From Streptomyces sp. SolWspMP-5a-2 (GTDB lineage Bacteria > Actinomycetota > Actinomycetes > Streptomycetales > Streptomycetaceae), in the NCBI RefSeq assembly GCF_900091845.1, contig NZ_FMCI01000148.1, positions 1 to 64,000 of the forward strand: a stretch of 64,000 nucleotides of DNA, read 5' to 3'. Shown here piece after piece: positions 46,555 through 55,761 of the stretch. Position numbers and translations under genes: made by a program. Numbering within the stretch: the stretch's first letter is position 1; each line of letters opens with the position of its first letter. The notes below the pieces were generated by a model. It had not been told where the DNA came from, did not search any database, and worked only from the letters and a program-made list of their open reading frames with translations.

Positions 46555-49053
46555 TCACTCGCCCTCGCTGCCGTGGCCGCGGACCTTCAGGGCCCGTGCG
46601 AGGTCGTCGAGTTCGTCGATGAGTTTGCGGCGCAGGGCCGGGGTGGGGTCGGCCTTGCGCAGGCACTTCTCGCCGAGGCGCAGGGTCTCCCCGTCGACGG
46701 CGTGGGCGGGGAAGGCGAACCGCCCGGCGGCGGCGGCGATGGCGGGGCCGCGGCGGGCGGCCAGCGCGGGCGCCTCCTTGAAGTAGCGGGGCACGTACTC
46801 CCGGACCAGGTCGGCCTGTTCGGGCTGCCAGAAGCCGCGGGCGGTGGCGGTGAAGAGGTAGTTCGACAGGTCGTCGGTGCTGAACATGGCGTCCCAGGCG
46901 CGCCGTTTGGCGTCCGGGTCCGGAAGCGCGGCGCGGCAGCGGGCGGCGCCCTCCTGGCCGGTGGCGGAGGGGTCGCGGCGCAGTTCGGCGGCGATGGTGT
47001 CCTCGTCGGTCGCGCCGAGGACGGCGAGGCGGCCGAGGACGCGCCAGCGCAGCTCGGGGTCGAGTTCGGGCCCGCCGGGCACGGTGCCGTCGGCGAGCCA
47101 GGCGGCGATGGCGTCGGGGTGCGCGGAGACGTCGACGAGGTGGCGCACGGCGATGAGGCGCAGGCCGGGGTTGTCGCCGTCCTCGGTGCGGCGGATGAGG
47201 TCGCGGCAGAGCCCGGTGAGGGTGGCGAGGGCCGCGGGGCGCCGGTCGGGGGCGAGGTAGCGGTCGGTGATCTGGCCGATGGCGAAGGCGAGGACGCCCT
47301 GGACGAGGGCGAGGTCCGTCTCGTGCGGGAGGTGGTCGCGGGCGGTGTCCAGGTAGCGGGCGGCGGGGAGTTCGCCGTCGCGGACGGCGTCGCGCAGGGC
47401 GTTCCAGGCGACGGCCCGGGTGAGGGGCTCGGGCAGGGCGCGCAGGCGGGTGAGGACGGTGTCGGCGGAGCGCGGGTCGAAGCGGACCTTGGCGTAGGTG
47501 AGGTCGCCGTCGTTGAGGACGAGGAGCGCGGGGGCCTTGCCGAGGGGCTGGGGGTCGTCCTGGGGGATGTCGAGGTGGAGGCGTTCGCGCAGGACGAGCC
47601 GGTCGTCGTCGGTGAGGTCCTGGTCGTAGACGCCGACCGCGACGCGGTGGGGGCGCTGTCCGGCGCGGGTGACGGTGAGGGTGCGGGTGCCGTCGGGCGC
47701 GGAGGCGACGGTGGGGGTGAGGGTGTCGACGCCGGTGGTGCGCAGCCAGGCGTCGGCCCAGGCGTGGACGTCCCGTTCGGTGGCCGAGGCGAGGGAGTCG
47801 AGGAAGTCGGCGAGGGCGGCGTTGCCGAAGCGGTGGCGGGCGAAGTGGGTGTTGATGCCCGCGAGGAAGTCCTTCTCGCCGAGCCAGGTGACGAGTTGGC
47901 GCAGCGCGGAGGCGCCCTTGGCGTAGGAGATGCCGTCGAAGTTGAGGAGCGCGGCGGCGGTGTCGTCGACGGCGTCGGGGGCGACGGGGTGGGTGGAGGG
48001 GCGCTGGTCGGCGTCGTAGCCCCAGGGCTTGCGGACGACGCCGAAGTCGGTCCAGGTGTCGGTGAAGCGGGTGGCCTCGGTGAGGGTCTGGTAGCCCATG
48101 TACTCGGCGAAGGACTCGTTCAGCCAGATGTCGTCCCACCAGCGGAGGGTGACGAGGTCGCCGAACCACATGTGGGCCATCTCGTGGGCGATGACCATGG
48201 CGCGGGTCTGGCGCTCGGTGTCGGTGACGGCGGAGCGGTAGACGAACTCGTCGCGGAAGGTGACGAGGCCGGGGTTCTCCATGGCGCCGGCGTTGAACTC
48301 GGGGACGAACGCCTGGTCGTAGGAGTCGAAGGGGTAGGGCTCGTCGAACTTCTCGTGGTAGCGGTCGTAGCACTGCCGGGTGATGTCGAGGAGTTCGTCG
48401 GCGTCGGCGTCGAGGTGGGCGGCGAGGGAACGGCGGCAGTGGAGGCCGAAGGGCAGGCCGCGGTGCTCGGTGCGGACGGAGTGCCAGGGTCCGGCGGCGA
48501 CGGCGACGAGGTAGGTGGAGATGAGCGGGGTGGGCGCGGCCTTCCAGCGGCCGTCGCCGAGGTGCTCGGTGACGCTGTTGGCGAGGACGGTCCAGCCGTC
48601 GGGGGCGGTGACGGTGAGGTCGAAGACGGCCTTGAGGTCGGGCTGGTCGAAGGCGGCGAAGACGCGCTGGACGTCGTCCAGGAAGAGCTGGGTGTAGAGG
48701 TAGGTCTCGCCGTCGGTCGGGTCGGTGAAGCGGTGCATGCCCTCGCCGGTGCGGGAGTAGCTCATGACGGCGTCGACGCGCAGCTCGTGGTCGCCGGCGG
48801 TGAGGCCGGTGAGGGGCAGCCGGTTGCCGGTGAGGGTGCCGGGGTCGAGGGGGTGTCCGTCGAGGGTGGCGGAGCGCAGTTCGGCGGGCTTCAGCTCGAC
48901 GAAGGTGTCCGCGTCCGCGCGGGCGGTGAACTGGATGACGGTGAGGGCGTCGAAGGTCTCGTCGCCGCTGGTCAGGTCCAGGTCGATGGTGTAGCGGCGG
49001 ACGTCGAGGAGCTTGGCACGGGTCTGCGCTTCGTCGCGCGTCAGTACGGACAT
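46555..49053 (-). CDS. pepN: Aminopeptidase N (M1 family)
   Basis: A zinc metallopeptidase of 832 residues that removes N-terminal residues from peptides in the cytoplasm. The exopeptidase motif GAMEN is in VPEFNAGAMENPGLVTF, and the zinc motif is VIAHEMAHMWFGDLVTLRWW with the third ligand Glu in WLNESFAEYMGYQ. A C-terminal ERAP1-like helical domain completes the standard actinobacterial length. ATG 49053 (MSVLTRDEAQ) is used; an ATG three codons upstream is also possible. Confidence 0.95.
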   Translation of the reverse strand: MSVLTRDEAQTRAKLLDVRRYTIDLDLTSGDETFDALTVIQFTARADADTFVELKPAELRSATLDGHPLDPGTLTGNRLPLTGLTAGDHELRVDAVMSYSRTGEGMHRFTDPTDGETYLYTQLFLDDVQRVFAAFDQPDLKAVFDLTVTAPDGWTVLANSVTEHLGDGRWKAAPTPLISTYLVAVAAGPWHSVRTEHRGLPFGLHCRRSLAAHLDADADELLDITRQCYDRYHEKFDEPYPFDSYDQAFVPEFNAGAMENPGLVTFRDEFVYRSAVTDTERQTRAMVIAHEMAHMWFGDLVTLRWWDDIWLNESFAEYMGYQTLTEATRFTDTWTDFGVVRKPWGYDADQRPSTHPVAPDAVDDTAAALLNFDGISYAKGASALRQLVTWLGEKDFLAGINTHFARHRFGNAALADFLDSLASATERDVHAWADAWLRTTGVDTLTPTVASAPDGTRTLTVTRAGQRPHRVAVGVYDQDLTDDDRLVLRERLHLDIPQDDPQPLGKAPALLVLNDGDLTYAKVRFDPRSADTVLTRLRALPEPLTRAVAWNALRDAVRDGELPAARYLDTARDHLPHETDLALVQGVLAFAIGQITDRYLAPDRRPAALATLTGLCRDLIRRTEDGDNPGLRLIAVRHLVDVSAHPDAIAAWLADGTVPGGPELDPELRWRVLGRLAVLGATDEDTIAAELRRDPSATGQEGAARCRAALPDPDAKRRAWDAMFSTDDLSNYLFTATARGFWQPEQADLVREYVPRYFKEAPALAARRGPAIAAAAGRFAFPAHAVDGETLRLGEKCLRKADPTPALRRKLIDELDDLARALKVRGHGSEGE

Positions 49054-49109
49054 GCAGGACATGCTGCCTGATGCCGTGGAGGAGGCACAGGGGCGGCCCG
49101 GTACAGGCG

Positions 49110-49679
49110 TTATGTCCGGTCGGGAGCGGGCTCCTGGGCGGGTGTCCGGTTCTCGCCGTCGCGCTGGACGGGGATGGCGGTGTCGGCGCGGGGGCGGGCC
49201 TGGCGCCGGTCGGGGGCGGTGGGCGCGGGGGTGCGCGGATGGTGTCCGCCGGTGCGGGCGCGCAGGGCGCGCACCTCGCGTTCGAGGGCGACGGAGCGCT
49301 GGTGGGCGTCGTAGAGGTAGCGGACCTTGGTGCGCAGCGTCCAGGGGTCGACGGGTTTCATGACGAGGTCGGCGACGCCGAGGCCGAAGGCGGCCGAGGT
49401 GAGTTCCTGGTCGGTGCCGAAGCCGGTCAGCAGGATCACCGGGATGTGCTGGGTCTGCTCCAGGCGGCGCAGGTAGCGGACCACGTCGAGGCCGCTGACG
49501 CCGGGCATCCGGACGTCGAGCAGGAGCAGGCCGATCTGCCCGCGCAGGACGTGCTTGAGGGCCTCGTCGCCGCTGGTGGCGCGCAGCAGGCGGTAGCCGA
49601 GCGGCGCGAGGGCGCTCTCCAGGGCGTAGAGGGTGTCCTCGTGGTCGTCGACGATGAGGATGGCGGCGTCCGGCGGCAT
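49110..49679 (-). CDS. Single-domain response regulator with variable tail
   Basis: A 189-residue protein. The receiver domain (about 5-125) has AAILIVDDHEDTLYALESAL, the phospho-acceptor Asp in LLLLDVRMPGVSGLDVVRYL, Thr in VILLTGFG and the conserved Lys in VMKPVDPWTL. A short helical extension (DAHQRSVALEREVRALRART) and a disordered Pro/Arg tail follow. There is no output domain and no adjacent kinase, so it probably acts by protein interaction or phosphorelay. ATG 49679 was chosen because GGAGGG lies 10 nt upstream. Confidence 0.88.
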   Translation of the reverse strand: MPPDAAILIVDDHEDTLYALESALAPLGYRLLRATSGDEALKHVLRGQIGLLLLDVRMPGVSGLDVVRYLRRLEQTQHIPVILLTGFGTDQELTSAAFGLGVADLVMKPVDPWTLRTKVRYLYDAHQRSVALEREVRALRARTGGHHPRTPAPTAPDRRQARPRADTAIPVQRDGENRTPAQEPAPDRT

Positions 49680-49819
49680 GTCCCGGTGTCCCTCCCGCGT
49701 GGTCCACGGGTGTGGATCCACGTCCGCTGACGGGGCGTGCTCGTCGGGTGACGAGGAGTGCTCAGCGCAGCATGCCCCGCGCCGGGCCGTCTGTCACGCC
49801 CCTGTGGCTTCCTCCGAGG

Positions 49820-50188
49820 TCAATGCGCCGTCGGGGCGGGGCCGTCCGCGGTGTCCTCGGCGTCGTCGGCGTGGGACGCGATGGACTCGTGGTGCCTGAT
49901 GACCTCGGCGATGATGAAGGTCAGGAACTTCTCCGCGAAGGCGGGGTCGAGTTTGGCGCTCTCCGCGAGGGCGCGCAGCCGTTCGATCTGGCGGGACTCG
50001 CGGGCCGGGTCGGCGGGCGGGAGCTGGTGCCTGGCCTTGAGGTGGCCGACCTGCTGGGTGCACTTGAAGCGTTCGGCGAGCATGTGGACGACGGCCGCGT
50101 CGATGTTGTCGATGCTGTCGCGCAGCCGCCCGAGCTCCTCGCGGACGGCGGGATCGACGTCACCGGTACCGGTGTTGCTGGTGGTCAT
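49820..50188 (-). CDS. Chorismate mutase (AroQ type)
   Basis: A 122-residue all-helical chorismate mutase that converts chorismate to prephenate for phenylalanine and tyrosine synthesis. AroQ features are ELGRLRDSIDNIDAAVVHML (first Arg/Asp contacts), AERFKCTQQVGHLKARHQLP with the substrate-binding Arg/Lys, and RESRQIERLRALAESAKLDP before the C-terminal FLTFIIAEVIRHHESIA helix. It is a stand-alone enzyme without a fused dehydratase or dehydrogenase. ATG 50188. Neighbours are unrelated. Confidence 0.9.
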   Translation of the reverse strand: MTTSNTGTGDVDPAVREELGRLRDSIDNIDAAVVHMLAERFKCTQQVGHLKARHQLPPADPARESRQIERLRALAESAKLDPAFAEKFLTFIIAEVIRHHESIASHADDAEDTADGPAPTAH

Positions 50189-50231
50189 GGGCGACCACCC
50201 TACGGGTCCCGGCGCGGGGGCACGGGCCGGG

Positions 50232-51128
50232 TCAGCCGGTCCGGCGGCCGGGTGAGCGCAGGACCGGCCGGTCGGCGGGGTCGGGCACCCGGTCGCTCCA
50301 GCCGCCGGGGACGGCGCGGCCCTGGAGGGCGCGGAAGCGGACGGGGGGTGTGCCGACGCGGCGGGTGAAGAGGCGGGAGAAGTAGGCGGGGTCGTCGTAG
50401 CCGACCCGGCGGGCGACGGCGGCGACGGGGAGTTCGGTGGCGGCGAGGAGTTCCTTGGCGCGGCCGAGGCGGATGCCGAGGAGGAAGTCCTTGGGGCTGC
50501 ATCCGGCGCCGCGGCGGACGGCGGCGCGCAGTTCGGCGGGGGTCATCCCGTGCCGGGCCGCGTGGTCGGCGACGGACATCGGCTTGAACGCGTCGCGGGC
50601 GAGGGAGCGCAGGACGGGGTCGCCGTCGGGGGCGAGGTCGGCGCGGGCGCGGCGCAGGGCGACCAGGAGTTCGTGGACGGCGGCGCCGGTCTCCACTTCG
50701 AGGAGGGGGTTGCCGAGCCGGGCGGCGCGGGCCATGCGGGCGATGACGGCGCGCGGCGCGGTGGCGTCGGAGAGGGGCACCACGGGCCGGTCGGGCTCGA
50801 TGTAGCCGAGTTCGGTGTAGGAGGCGGTGGCGGGTCCGGCGAAGTCGACGAAGCCCTCGTCCCAGCCGGTGGCGGGGTCGGGCGCGTAGTGGTGGGGGGT
50901 GCCGGGGGTGAGCCAGAGCAGGGCGGGCGCGGTGACGGGGGTGGGGCGGCCGTCGGGGTGCAGGTAGCGGCCGGTGCCCGCGCTGATGACGACGGCGGTG
51001 TGGTGGTCGAGGACGCGGGGGCCGACCGGGGGCAGGGCGCCGTGCTGGAGGCCGACGCCGAGGCAGACCAGACCGAGCCGGTGGTGCGCCGGTCCGGGGG
51101 TGAAGAACCGCATCCAGGTGTGGTACAT
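50232..51128 (-). CDS. AraC family transcriptional regulator
   Basis: A 298-residue regulator. The N-terminal cupin-type sugar-binding part (about 10-150) contains HTAVVISAGTGRYLHPDG and PALLWLTPGTPHHYAPDP. The C-terminal tandem helix-turn-helix (about 185-280) has SVADHAARHGMTPAELRAAV and VAAVARRVGYDDPAYFSRLF, the canonical AraC second helix pair. ATG 51128 has GAGGG 8 nt upstream and is preferred over ATG 51185, which has none. It is divergent from the beta-galactosidase gene with a 92-bp gap, so it very probably controls that gene in response to a sugar. Confidence 0.9.
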   Translation of the reverse strand: MYHTWMRFFTPGPAHHRLGLVCLGVGLQHGALPPVGPRVLDHHTAVVISAGTGRYLHPDGRPTPVTAPALLWLTPGTPHHYAPDPATGWDEGFVDFAGPATASYTELGYIEPDRPVVPLSDATAPRAVIARMARAARLGNPLLEVETGAAVHELLVALRRARADLAPDGDPVLRSLARDAFKPMSVADHAARHGMTPAELRAAVRRGAGCSPKDFLLGIRLGRAKELLAATELPVAAVARRVGYDDPAYFSRLFTRRVGTPPVRFRALQGRAVPGGWSDRVPDPADRPVLRSPGRRTG

Positions 51129-51220
51129 CCGCCTGTCCCTCGGTCGGGCCGTCCTTCGGTCCAAGTAGCCGTGATCTTTGTCCATGGACGGGGTCGCCGC
51201 CAGGGGGTGAGGGTGGGCGG

Positions 51221-53026
51221 ATGAGTGAGTTCAGGGTGGGGGACGCGGATTTCCTGCTGGACGGGCGCCCGGTGCGGCTGCTGTCGGGCGCGCTGCACTA
51301 CTTCCGGGTGCACGAGGCGCAGTGGGGGCACCGGCTGCGGATGCTGCGGGCGATGGGCCTCAACTGCGTGGAGACGTACGTGCCGTGGAACCTGCACGAG
51401 CCGCGTCCTGGCGAGCTGCGGGACGTGGGGGCGCTGGGCCGGTTCCTGGACGCGGCGCGCGAGGCGGGGCTGTGGGCGATCGTGCGCCCCGGGCCGTACA
51501 TCTGCGCCGAGTGGGAGAACGGCGGGCTGCCGCACTGGCTGACCGGGGAGCTGGGGGCACGCGCGCGTACCCGTGACGCGGGCTTCCTCGCGGCGGTGGA
51601 GCGGTGGTTCGGGCTGCTGCTGCCCGAGGTGGTCTCCCGGCAGGCCGACCGGGGCGGTCCGGTGGTCCTGGTGCAGGTGGAGAACGAGTACGGCAGTTAC
51701 GGCTCGGACGGGGTCTATCTGGAGCGGCTGGCGGGTGTGCTGCGGGAGGCCGGGGTGACGGTGCCGCTGTGCACGTCGGACGGCCCGGAGGACCAGATGC
51801 TGAGCGGTGGCGCGGTGCCGGGGGTGCTCGCCACGGTGAACTTCGGTTCGGGGGCGCGGGAGGCGTTCGATGCGCTGCGCCGGTTCCGTCCGTCGGGTCC
51901 GCTGATGTGCATGGAGTTCTGGTGCGGCTGGTTCGACCACTGGGGCGGGGCGCACGCGGTGCGGGAGGCGGGGGACGCGGCGGAGGCGCTGCGGGAGATC
52001 CTGGAGTGCGGGGCGTCGGTGAATCTGTACATGGCGCACGGGGGGACGAGTTTCGGGGGCTGGGCGGGGGCCAACCGGGGCGGCGGGGCGCGGCACGAGG
52101 GGGTGCTGGAGCCGGACGTGACGTCGTACGACTACGACGCGCCGATCGACGAGTGCGGGCGGCCGACGGAGAAGTTCTGGCGGTTCCGCGAGGTGCTGGC
52201 CGGGTTCGCGGACGGTCCGCCGCCCGAGGTGCCGCCCGCGCCGCCGGTGCTGTCCGCGCGGGTGGCGGCGGTGGTGGCGGGCTGGGCGCCGCCGGACGCC
52301 GTCCTGGAGGCGTTCGGGGGCGCGGAGGTCGCGCGGCCGGTCCCGCCGACGTTCGAGGAGCTGGACGTCGACCGCGGCCTGGTGCGGTACGCGGTGCGGG
52401 TGCCGGGGCCGCGGGGGGCGTACCCGCTGACGGCGAGGGGGCTGCGGGACCTGGCCGTGGTGTCCGTGGACGGGGTGCGGGCGGGTGTCCTGCGGGAGGA
52501 CGCGGAGACGCTTGAGCGGCCGGTCGCGGGGGACGCGCGCGTGGAGCTGTGGGTGGAGTCGCTGGGGCGGGTCAACTACGGTCCGCGCGCCGGTGAGCCG
52601 AAGGGGATCACCGGGGGGCTGCTGCACGAGCGGCAGTTCCTGCACGGGGTCAGCGCGCGCGGGCTGCGGCTGGACGCGCTGGAGTCGGCGGCGGACGTCC
52701 GCGCGGTGGCGGTGCGGGCGCTGCCGGGGGACGGCGCGCGGGGGCTGTACCGGGGGTCGGCGCGGGTGCGGGGCGCGGGGGACGCGTGGCTGGAACTGCC
52801 GGGCTGGACGCGGGGGTTCGTGTGGGTGAACGGTTTCGCGCTGGGCCGGTACTGGTCGGTGGGCCCGCAGCGGTCGCTGTTCGTGCCGGGTCCCGTGCTG
52901 CGGGAGGGCGGCAACGAGGTGTGGCTGCTGGAGCTGGAGGAGGCGCCGCGGGACGTCCGGGGTTCGTGGGTGCTGCGGCCGGTCGCGGAGGCCGGGGACC
53001 GCGCCCGGACGGGCGCGCGGCCGTAG
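51221..53026 (+). CDS. Beta-galactosidase, glycoside hydrolase family 35
   Basis: A 601-residue GH35 enzyme that releases terminal beta-galactose. The (beta/alpha)8 domain (about 1-320) carries LLSGALHYFRV, GLNCVETYVPWNLHEPRPGE and RPGPYICAEWENGGLPHWL. The acid/base Glu is in LVQVENEYGSYG and the nucleophile Glu in LMCMEFWCGWFDHWG. Two jelly-roll domains follow (RGFVWVNGFALGRYWSVGPQ near the C-terminus is conserved). There is no signal peptide, so it acts on imported galactosides. The divergent AraC gene is the likely regulator. No sugar transporter is next to it. Confidence 0.93.
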   Translation: MSEFRVGDADFLLDGRPVRLLSGALHYFRVHEAQWGHRLRMLRAMGLNCVETYVPWNLHEPRPGELRDVGALGRFLDAAREAGLWAIVRPGPYICAEWENGGLPHWLTGELGARARTRDAGFLAAVERWFGLLLPEVVSRQADRGGPVVLVQVENEYGSYGSDGVYLERLAGVLREAGVTVPLCTSDGPEDQMLSGGAVPGVLATVNFGSGAREAFDALRRFRPSGPLMCMEFWCGWFDHWGGAHAVREAGDAAEALREILECGASVNLYMAHGGTSFGGWAGANRGGGARHEGVLEPDVTSYDYDAPIDECGRPTEKFWRFREVLAGFADGPPPEVPPAPPVLSARVAAVVAGWAPPDAVLEAFGGAEVARPVPPTFEELDVDRGLVRYAVRVPGPRGAYPLTARGLRDLAVVSVDGVRAGVLREDAETLERPVAGDARVELWVESLGRVNYGPRAGEPKGITGGLLHERQFLHGVSARGLRLDALESAADVRAVAVRALPGDGARGLYRGSARVRGAGDAWLELPGWTRGFVWVNGFALGRYWSVGPQRSLFVPGPVLREGGNEVWLLELEEAPRDVRGSWVLRPVAEAGDRARTGARP

Positions 53027-53062
53027 AGTGGAAGCGGCTTCGGGGCGTCTTGGGGGTAGGGC

Positions 53063-53956
53063 GTGGCGGACGACGGACCGGTGGAGCACGGCTTCCCGCA
53101 TCTGGAGACGGTGCGCGCGTCGGTGACGGCGCTGTACCGGAGGGTGTCCTGGGACACCGTGCGGACGTTCGGGGTGAGCGTGGCCCCGGCGGACGTGGCG
53201 TTCTCCGACGCCGACGATCTGCACCTGGGGGCGCAGCGGGTGGCCGGTGAGCTGGTGCGGCACTACCGGCTGCCGGACGCGCGCATGGTCGTCGGGTTCC
53301 GCGCGATGACGCACGCGGCGGACGTGGAGCTGGCGGCGGGGCCGGAGTACTTCGTCGAGCTGAACGACCGGTTCCGCACGCACCGGCGGGACATCGGGGC
53401 GGCGCTGGCGCACGAGGTGGCGCACGTCTATCTGCACCGGCTCGGCCTGTCGTTCCCCGGCACCCGGGACAACGAGATCCTCACGGACACGGTGGCGGCG
53501 TACCTGGGCGCGGGGTGGCTGCTGCTCGACGCGTTCCGGCAGGACGCGGCGTCGTCGCAGAAGCTGGGCTACCTGACGCCGGAGGAGTTCGGGTACGTGC
53601 TCGCCAAGCGGGCGCTGGTCTTCGGCGAGGACCCGTCGGTGTGGTTCACCAGTCCGCAGGCGTACACGGCGTACGGCGTGGGGATGGAGCGGGCCAGGCA
53701 GGACGAGCGGCGGCCGCCGCTGACGGCCGCGGGGTGGGCGGGGCGGCGCCGGTACGCGCGGGACCGGCGGCACGCCCTGGAGCGCGGGACGCCGGTCGCG
53801 CCGGGCGCCGGGTACGACTTCAGCCGGGAGGGCGCGGGCCCGCTGCGGGTGTCGTTCCCGTGTCCGACGTGCGGGCAGCGGATCAGGGTGCCGGTGCGGG
53901 GGCGGGTGCGGGCCCGGTGCGGTCTGTGCCGAACGGTCCTGGAGTGCGACACGTAG
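53063..53956 (+). CDS. Putative zinc metallopeptidase with C-terminal zinc ribbon
   Basis: A 297-residue protein that I do not recognise as a named family. The centre (about residues 112-150) has AALAHEVAHVYLHRLGLSF, an HExxH motif with a third His (HEVAHVYLH), followed by NEILTDTVAAYLGAGWLLL with possible further ligands Glu/Asp. This resembles M48- or ImmA/IrrE-like gluzincins. The C-terminus carries two CxxC pairs (CPTCGQRIRVPV and CGLCRTVL) forming a zinc ribbon. There is no signal peptide or membrane helix. GTG 53063 follows GGGGGTAGGG. Its position between the GH35 gene and the steroid cluster gives no direct hint. It may be a regulatory protease. Confidence 0.65.
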   Translation: MADDGPVEHGFPHLETVRASVTALYRRVSWDTVRTFGVSVAPADVAFSDADDLHLGAQRVAGELVRHYRLPDARMVVGFRAMTHAADVELAAGPEYFVELNDRFRTHRRDIGAALAHEVAHVYLHRLGLSFPGTRDNEILTDTVAAYLGAGWLLLDAFRQDAASSQKLGYLTPEEFGYVLAKRALVFGEDPSVWFTSPQAYTAYGVGMERARQDERRPPLTAAGWAGRRRYARDRRHALERGTPVAPGAGYDFSREGAGPLRVSFPCPTCGQRIRVPVRGRVRARCGLCRTVLECDT

Positions 53957-53982
53957 GACGGGCGGGGCACCGCCGGGGCCGG

Positions 53983-54891
53983 TCAGCGGGCGCCGTAGAC
54001 CGCTCCCGGGGTGAGCGCCTCCGTGAGGAGGGCGCGGACCGTGGCTCCGGCCTCGGCGGGGGTGCGGCGGGCGCCGCTGTCCTCGGTCGGGCCGGGCCGC
54101 CAGCCCTCCATGACGGTGATCCGGCCGGCCTCCGTCTCGAAGACCCGGCCGGTGACCCCGGCGCTGTCGGCGGAGCCGAGCCAGACGACGAGCGGGGAGA
54201 CGTTCCCGGGCGCCATCGCGTCGAAACCGGTGCCGGGCGCGGCCATGGCGCGGGCGAAGACGCGTTCGGTCATCCGGGTGCGGGCGGCCGGGGCGACGGC
54301 GTTGACCTGGACGCCGTAGCGGGCGAGTTCGGCGGCGGCGACGAGGGTGAGGGCGACGATCCCGGCCTTGGCCGCGCTGTAGTTGCCCTGTCCGACCGAG
54401 CCGAGGAGGCCCGCGCCGCTGCTGGTGTTGACCACGCGGGCGTGCGGGGTGCGTCCGGCGCGGGTCTCCGCGCGCCAGTGCGCGGCGGCGTGCCGCAGGG
54501 GCAGGAAGTGGCCGGTGAGGTGGACGCGCAGGACGGCGTCCCAGTCGTCCTGGTCGAGGTTGACGAGCATCCGGTCGCGCAGGAATCCGGCGTTGTTGAC
54601 CAGGGTGTCCAGGCGTCCGTAGGTCTCCAGCGCGGTGGTGACGAGGGAGGCGGCGCCGTCGCCGGTGGCGATGTCGGCGCCGTGGGCGACGGCGTCGCCG
54701 CCCGCGGCGCGGATCTCGGCGGCGACCTGGGCCGCCGGGCTCGCGGGGTCGGGGGTGCCGTCGAGTCCGACGCCGAGGTCGTTGACGACGACCCGGGCGC
54801 CCTCGGCGGCGAAGGCGAGGGCGTGCGCGCGGCCGAGGCCGCGTCCGGCGCCGGTGACGGCGACGACCCGGCCGTGGCAGATTCCGCTCAT
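53983..54891 (-). CDS. Short-chain dehydrogenase/reductase, Rv3548c-like (steroid C/D-ring cluster)
   Basis: An NAD(P)-dependent oxidoreductase of 302 residues with Rossmann VVAVTGAGRGLGRAHALAFA, NNAG (TLVNNAGFLRDRM), catalytic Ser in VVNTSSGAGLLG and YxxxK in GNYSAAKAGIVAL. The extended length and RDRMLVNLDQDDWDAVLRVH segment are of the 17-beta-HSD4/peroxisomal-MFE SDR type. It is the distal gene of a two-SDR operon that corresponds in position and type to Rv3548c in the mycobacterial KstR2 regulon. Its exact step in HIP breakdown is not settled. The start overlaps the upstream SDR stop by 4 nt. Confidence 0.85.
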   Translation of the reverse strand: MSGICHGRVVAVTGAGRGLGRAHALAFAAEGARVVVNDLGVGLDGTPDPASPAAQVAAEIRAAGGDAVAHGADIATGDGAASLVTTALETYGRLDTLVNNAGFLRDRMLVNLDQDDWDAVLRVHLTGHFLPLRHAAAHWRAETRAGRTPHARVVNTSSGAGLLGSVGQGNYSAAKAGIVALTLVAAAELARYGVQVNAVAPAARTRMTERVFARAMAAPGTGFDAMAPGNVSPLVVWLGSADSAGVTGRVFETEAGRITVMEGWRPGPTEDSGARRTPAEAGATVRALLTEALTPGAVYGAR

Positions 54892-55661
54892 CGGGCGTCT
54901 CCTTGCGGGGTGCGGTCGGGGGGCACGGCGGCCAGGAAGGCGGGCCGTTCGCCGCCGCCGTGGACGAGGAGGGCGGCGCCGCTGATGTAGGCGGCGGCGT
55001 CGGAGGCGAGGAAGACGGCGGCGGCGCCGACGTCGGCGGGGGTGGCGAGGCGGCCGAGCGGCACCGTGCGGGAGACCGCCGCGATGCCTTCCTCGCCGCC
55101 GTAGTGCGGTGCGGCGGACTCGGTGCGGACCATGCCGACGACCAGGGTGTTGACCCGGACCTCGGGCGCCCACTCGACGGCCATGGAGCGGGCGAGGTGT
55201 TCGAGGCCCGCCTTGGCCGCCCCGTACGCGGCGGTGCCGGGCGAGGGGCGGCTGCCGCTGACGCTGCCGATCATCACGACGCTGCCCCGGGCGCGTCGCA
55301 GGTGGGCGCGGGCGGCGAGGGTGACGGTCAGCGGGGCGAGCAGGTTCAGTTCGACGACGCGGGCGTGACGGGCGGCGTCCGCCTCGTCGAGACGCCGGTG
55401 GGGCGCGCCGCCCGCGTTGTTGACGAGGACGTCGAGGCGGGGCAGGGCGGCGAAGAAGTCCCGCACGGCGTCCGGGTCGCGTACGTCGAGCGCGGCGAAC
55501 TCGGTGCCGGGCAGCGGCGCTTCGGGAGGTCTGCGGGCGCAGACGAGGACCCGGGCACCGGCGTCGGCGAGGGCGCGGGCGATCCCGGCGCCGACGCCCC
55601 GGGTGCCGCCGGTGACGACGGCGCTCCGGCCGTCCAGCGGTGCGTGACGAGAGTTATCCAC
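54888..55661 (-). CDS. Short-chain dehydrogenase/reductase, Rv3549c-like (steroid C/D-ring cluster)
   Basis: A 257-residue SDR: AVVTGGTRGVGAGIARALAD, DVLVNNAGGAPHRR, catalytic Ser in MIGSVSGSRPSPGTAAYGAA (the same segment begins YxxxK) and VEWAPEVRVNTLVVGMV. It is the proximal gene of the two-SDR unit; its GTG start at 55661 is 51 bases from a KstR2-type box. Position and type match Rv3549c. It probably oxidises or reduces a hydroxyacyl- or keto-acyl-CoA intermediate. The assignment rests on context as well as on the SDR fold, so the substrate is an inference. Confidence 0.85.
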   Translation of the reverse strand: MDNSRHAPLDGRSAVVTGGTRGVGAGIARALADAGARVLVCARRPPEAPLPGTEFAALDVRDPDAVRDFFAALPRLDVLVNNAGGAPHRRLDEADAARHARVVELNLLAPLTVTLAARAHLRRARGSVVMIGSVSGSRPSPGTAAYGAAKAGLEHLARSMAVEWAPEVRVNTLVVGMVRTESAAPHYGGEEGIAAVSRTVPLGRLATPADVGAAAVFLASDAAAYISGAALLVHGGGERPAFLAAVPPDRTPQGDAR

Positions 55662-55711
55662 AGGGCTCCCGCTCCGATCCGGTGGCTGCTAGCTTCGAAG
55701 CCTCGACACCT

Positions 55712-55725
55712 AACAAATGTTTGGT
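55712..55725. promoter_or_regulatory. KstR2-type operator 1
   Basis: AACAAATGTTTGGT fits AnCAAGnnCTTGnT with two symmetric changes (G to A, C to T). It lies between the divergent two-SDR unit and echA20 and covers the ATG at 55717. That is one reason not to start echA20 there. Confidence 0.75.
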
Positions 55726-55761
55726 GGAAAGGTCTTGGTCGGAAAGGTAGCTGATGCGCTG

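Noticed and set aside
46573-49071. 832-aa plus-strand frame opposite pepN
   Set aside because: Gly/Val/Glu-rich antisense shadow of a gene with clear catalytic motifs.
55717-55761. ATG 55717 as the start of echA20
   Set aside because: It lies inside the KstR2-type operator, and the 15 extra residues do not belong to the crotonase domain.
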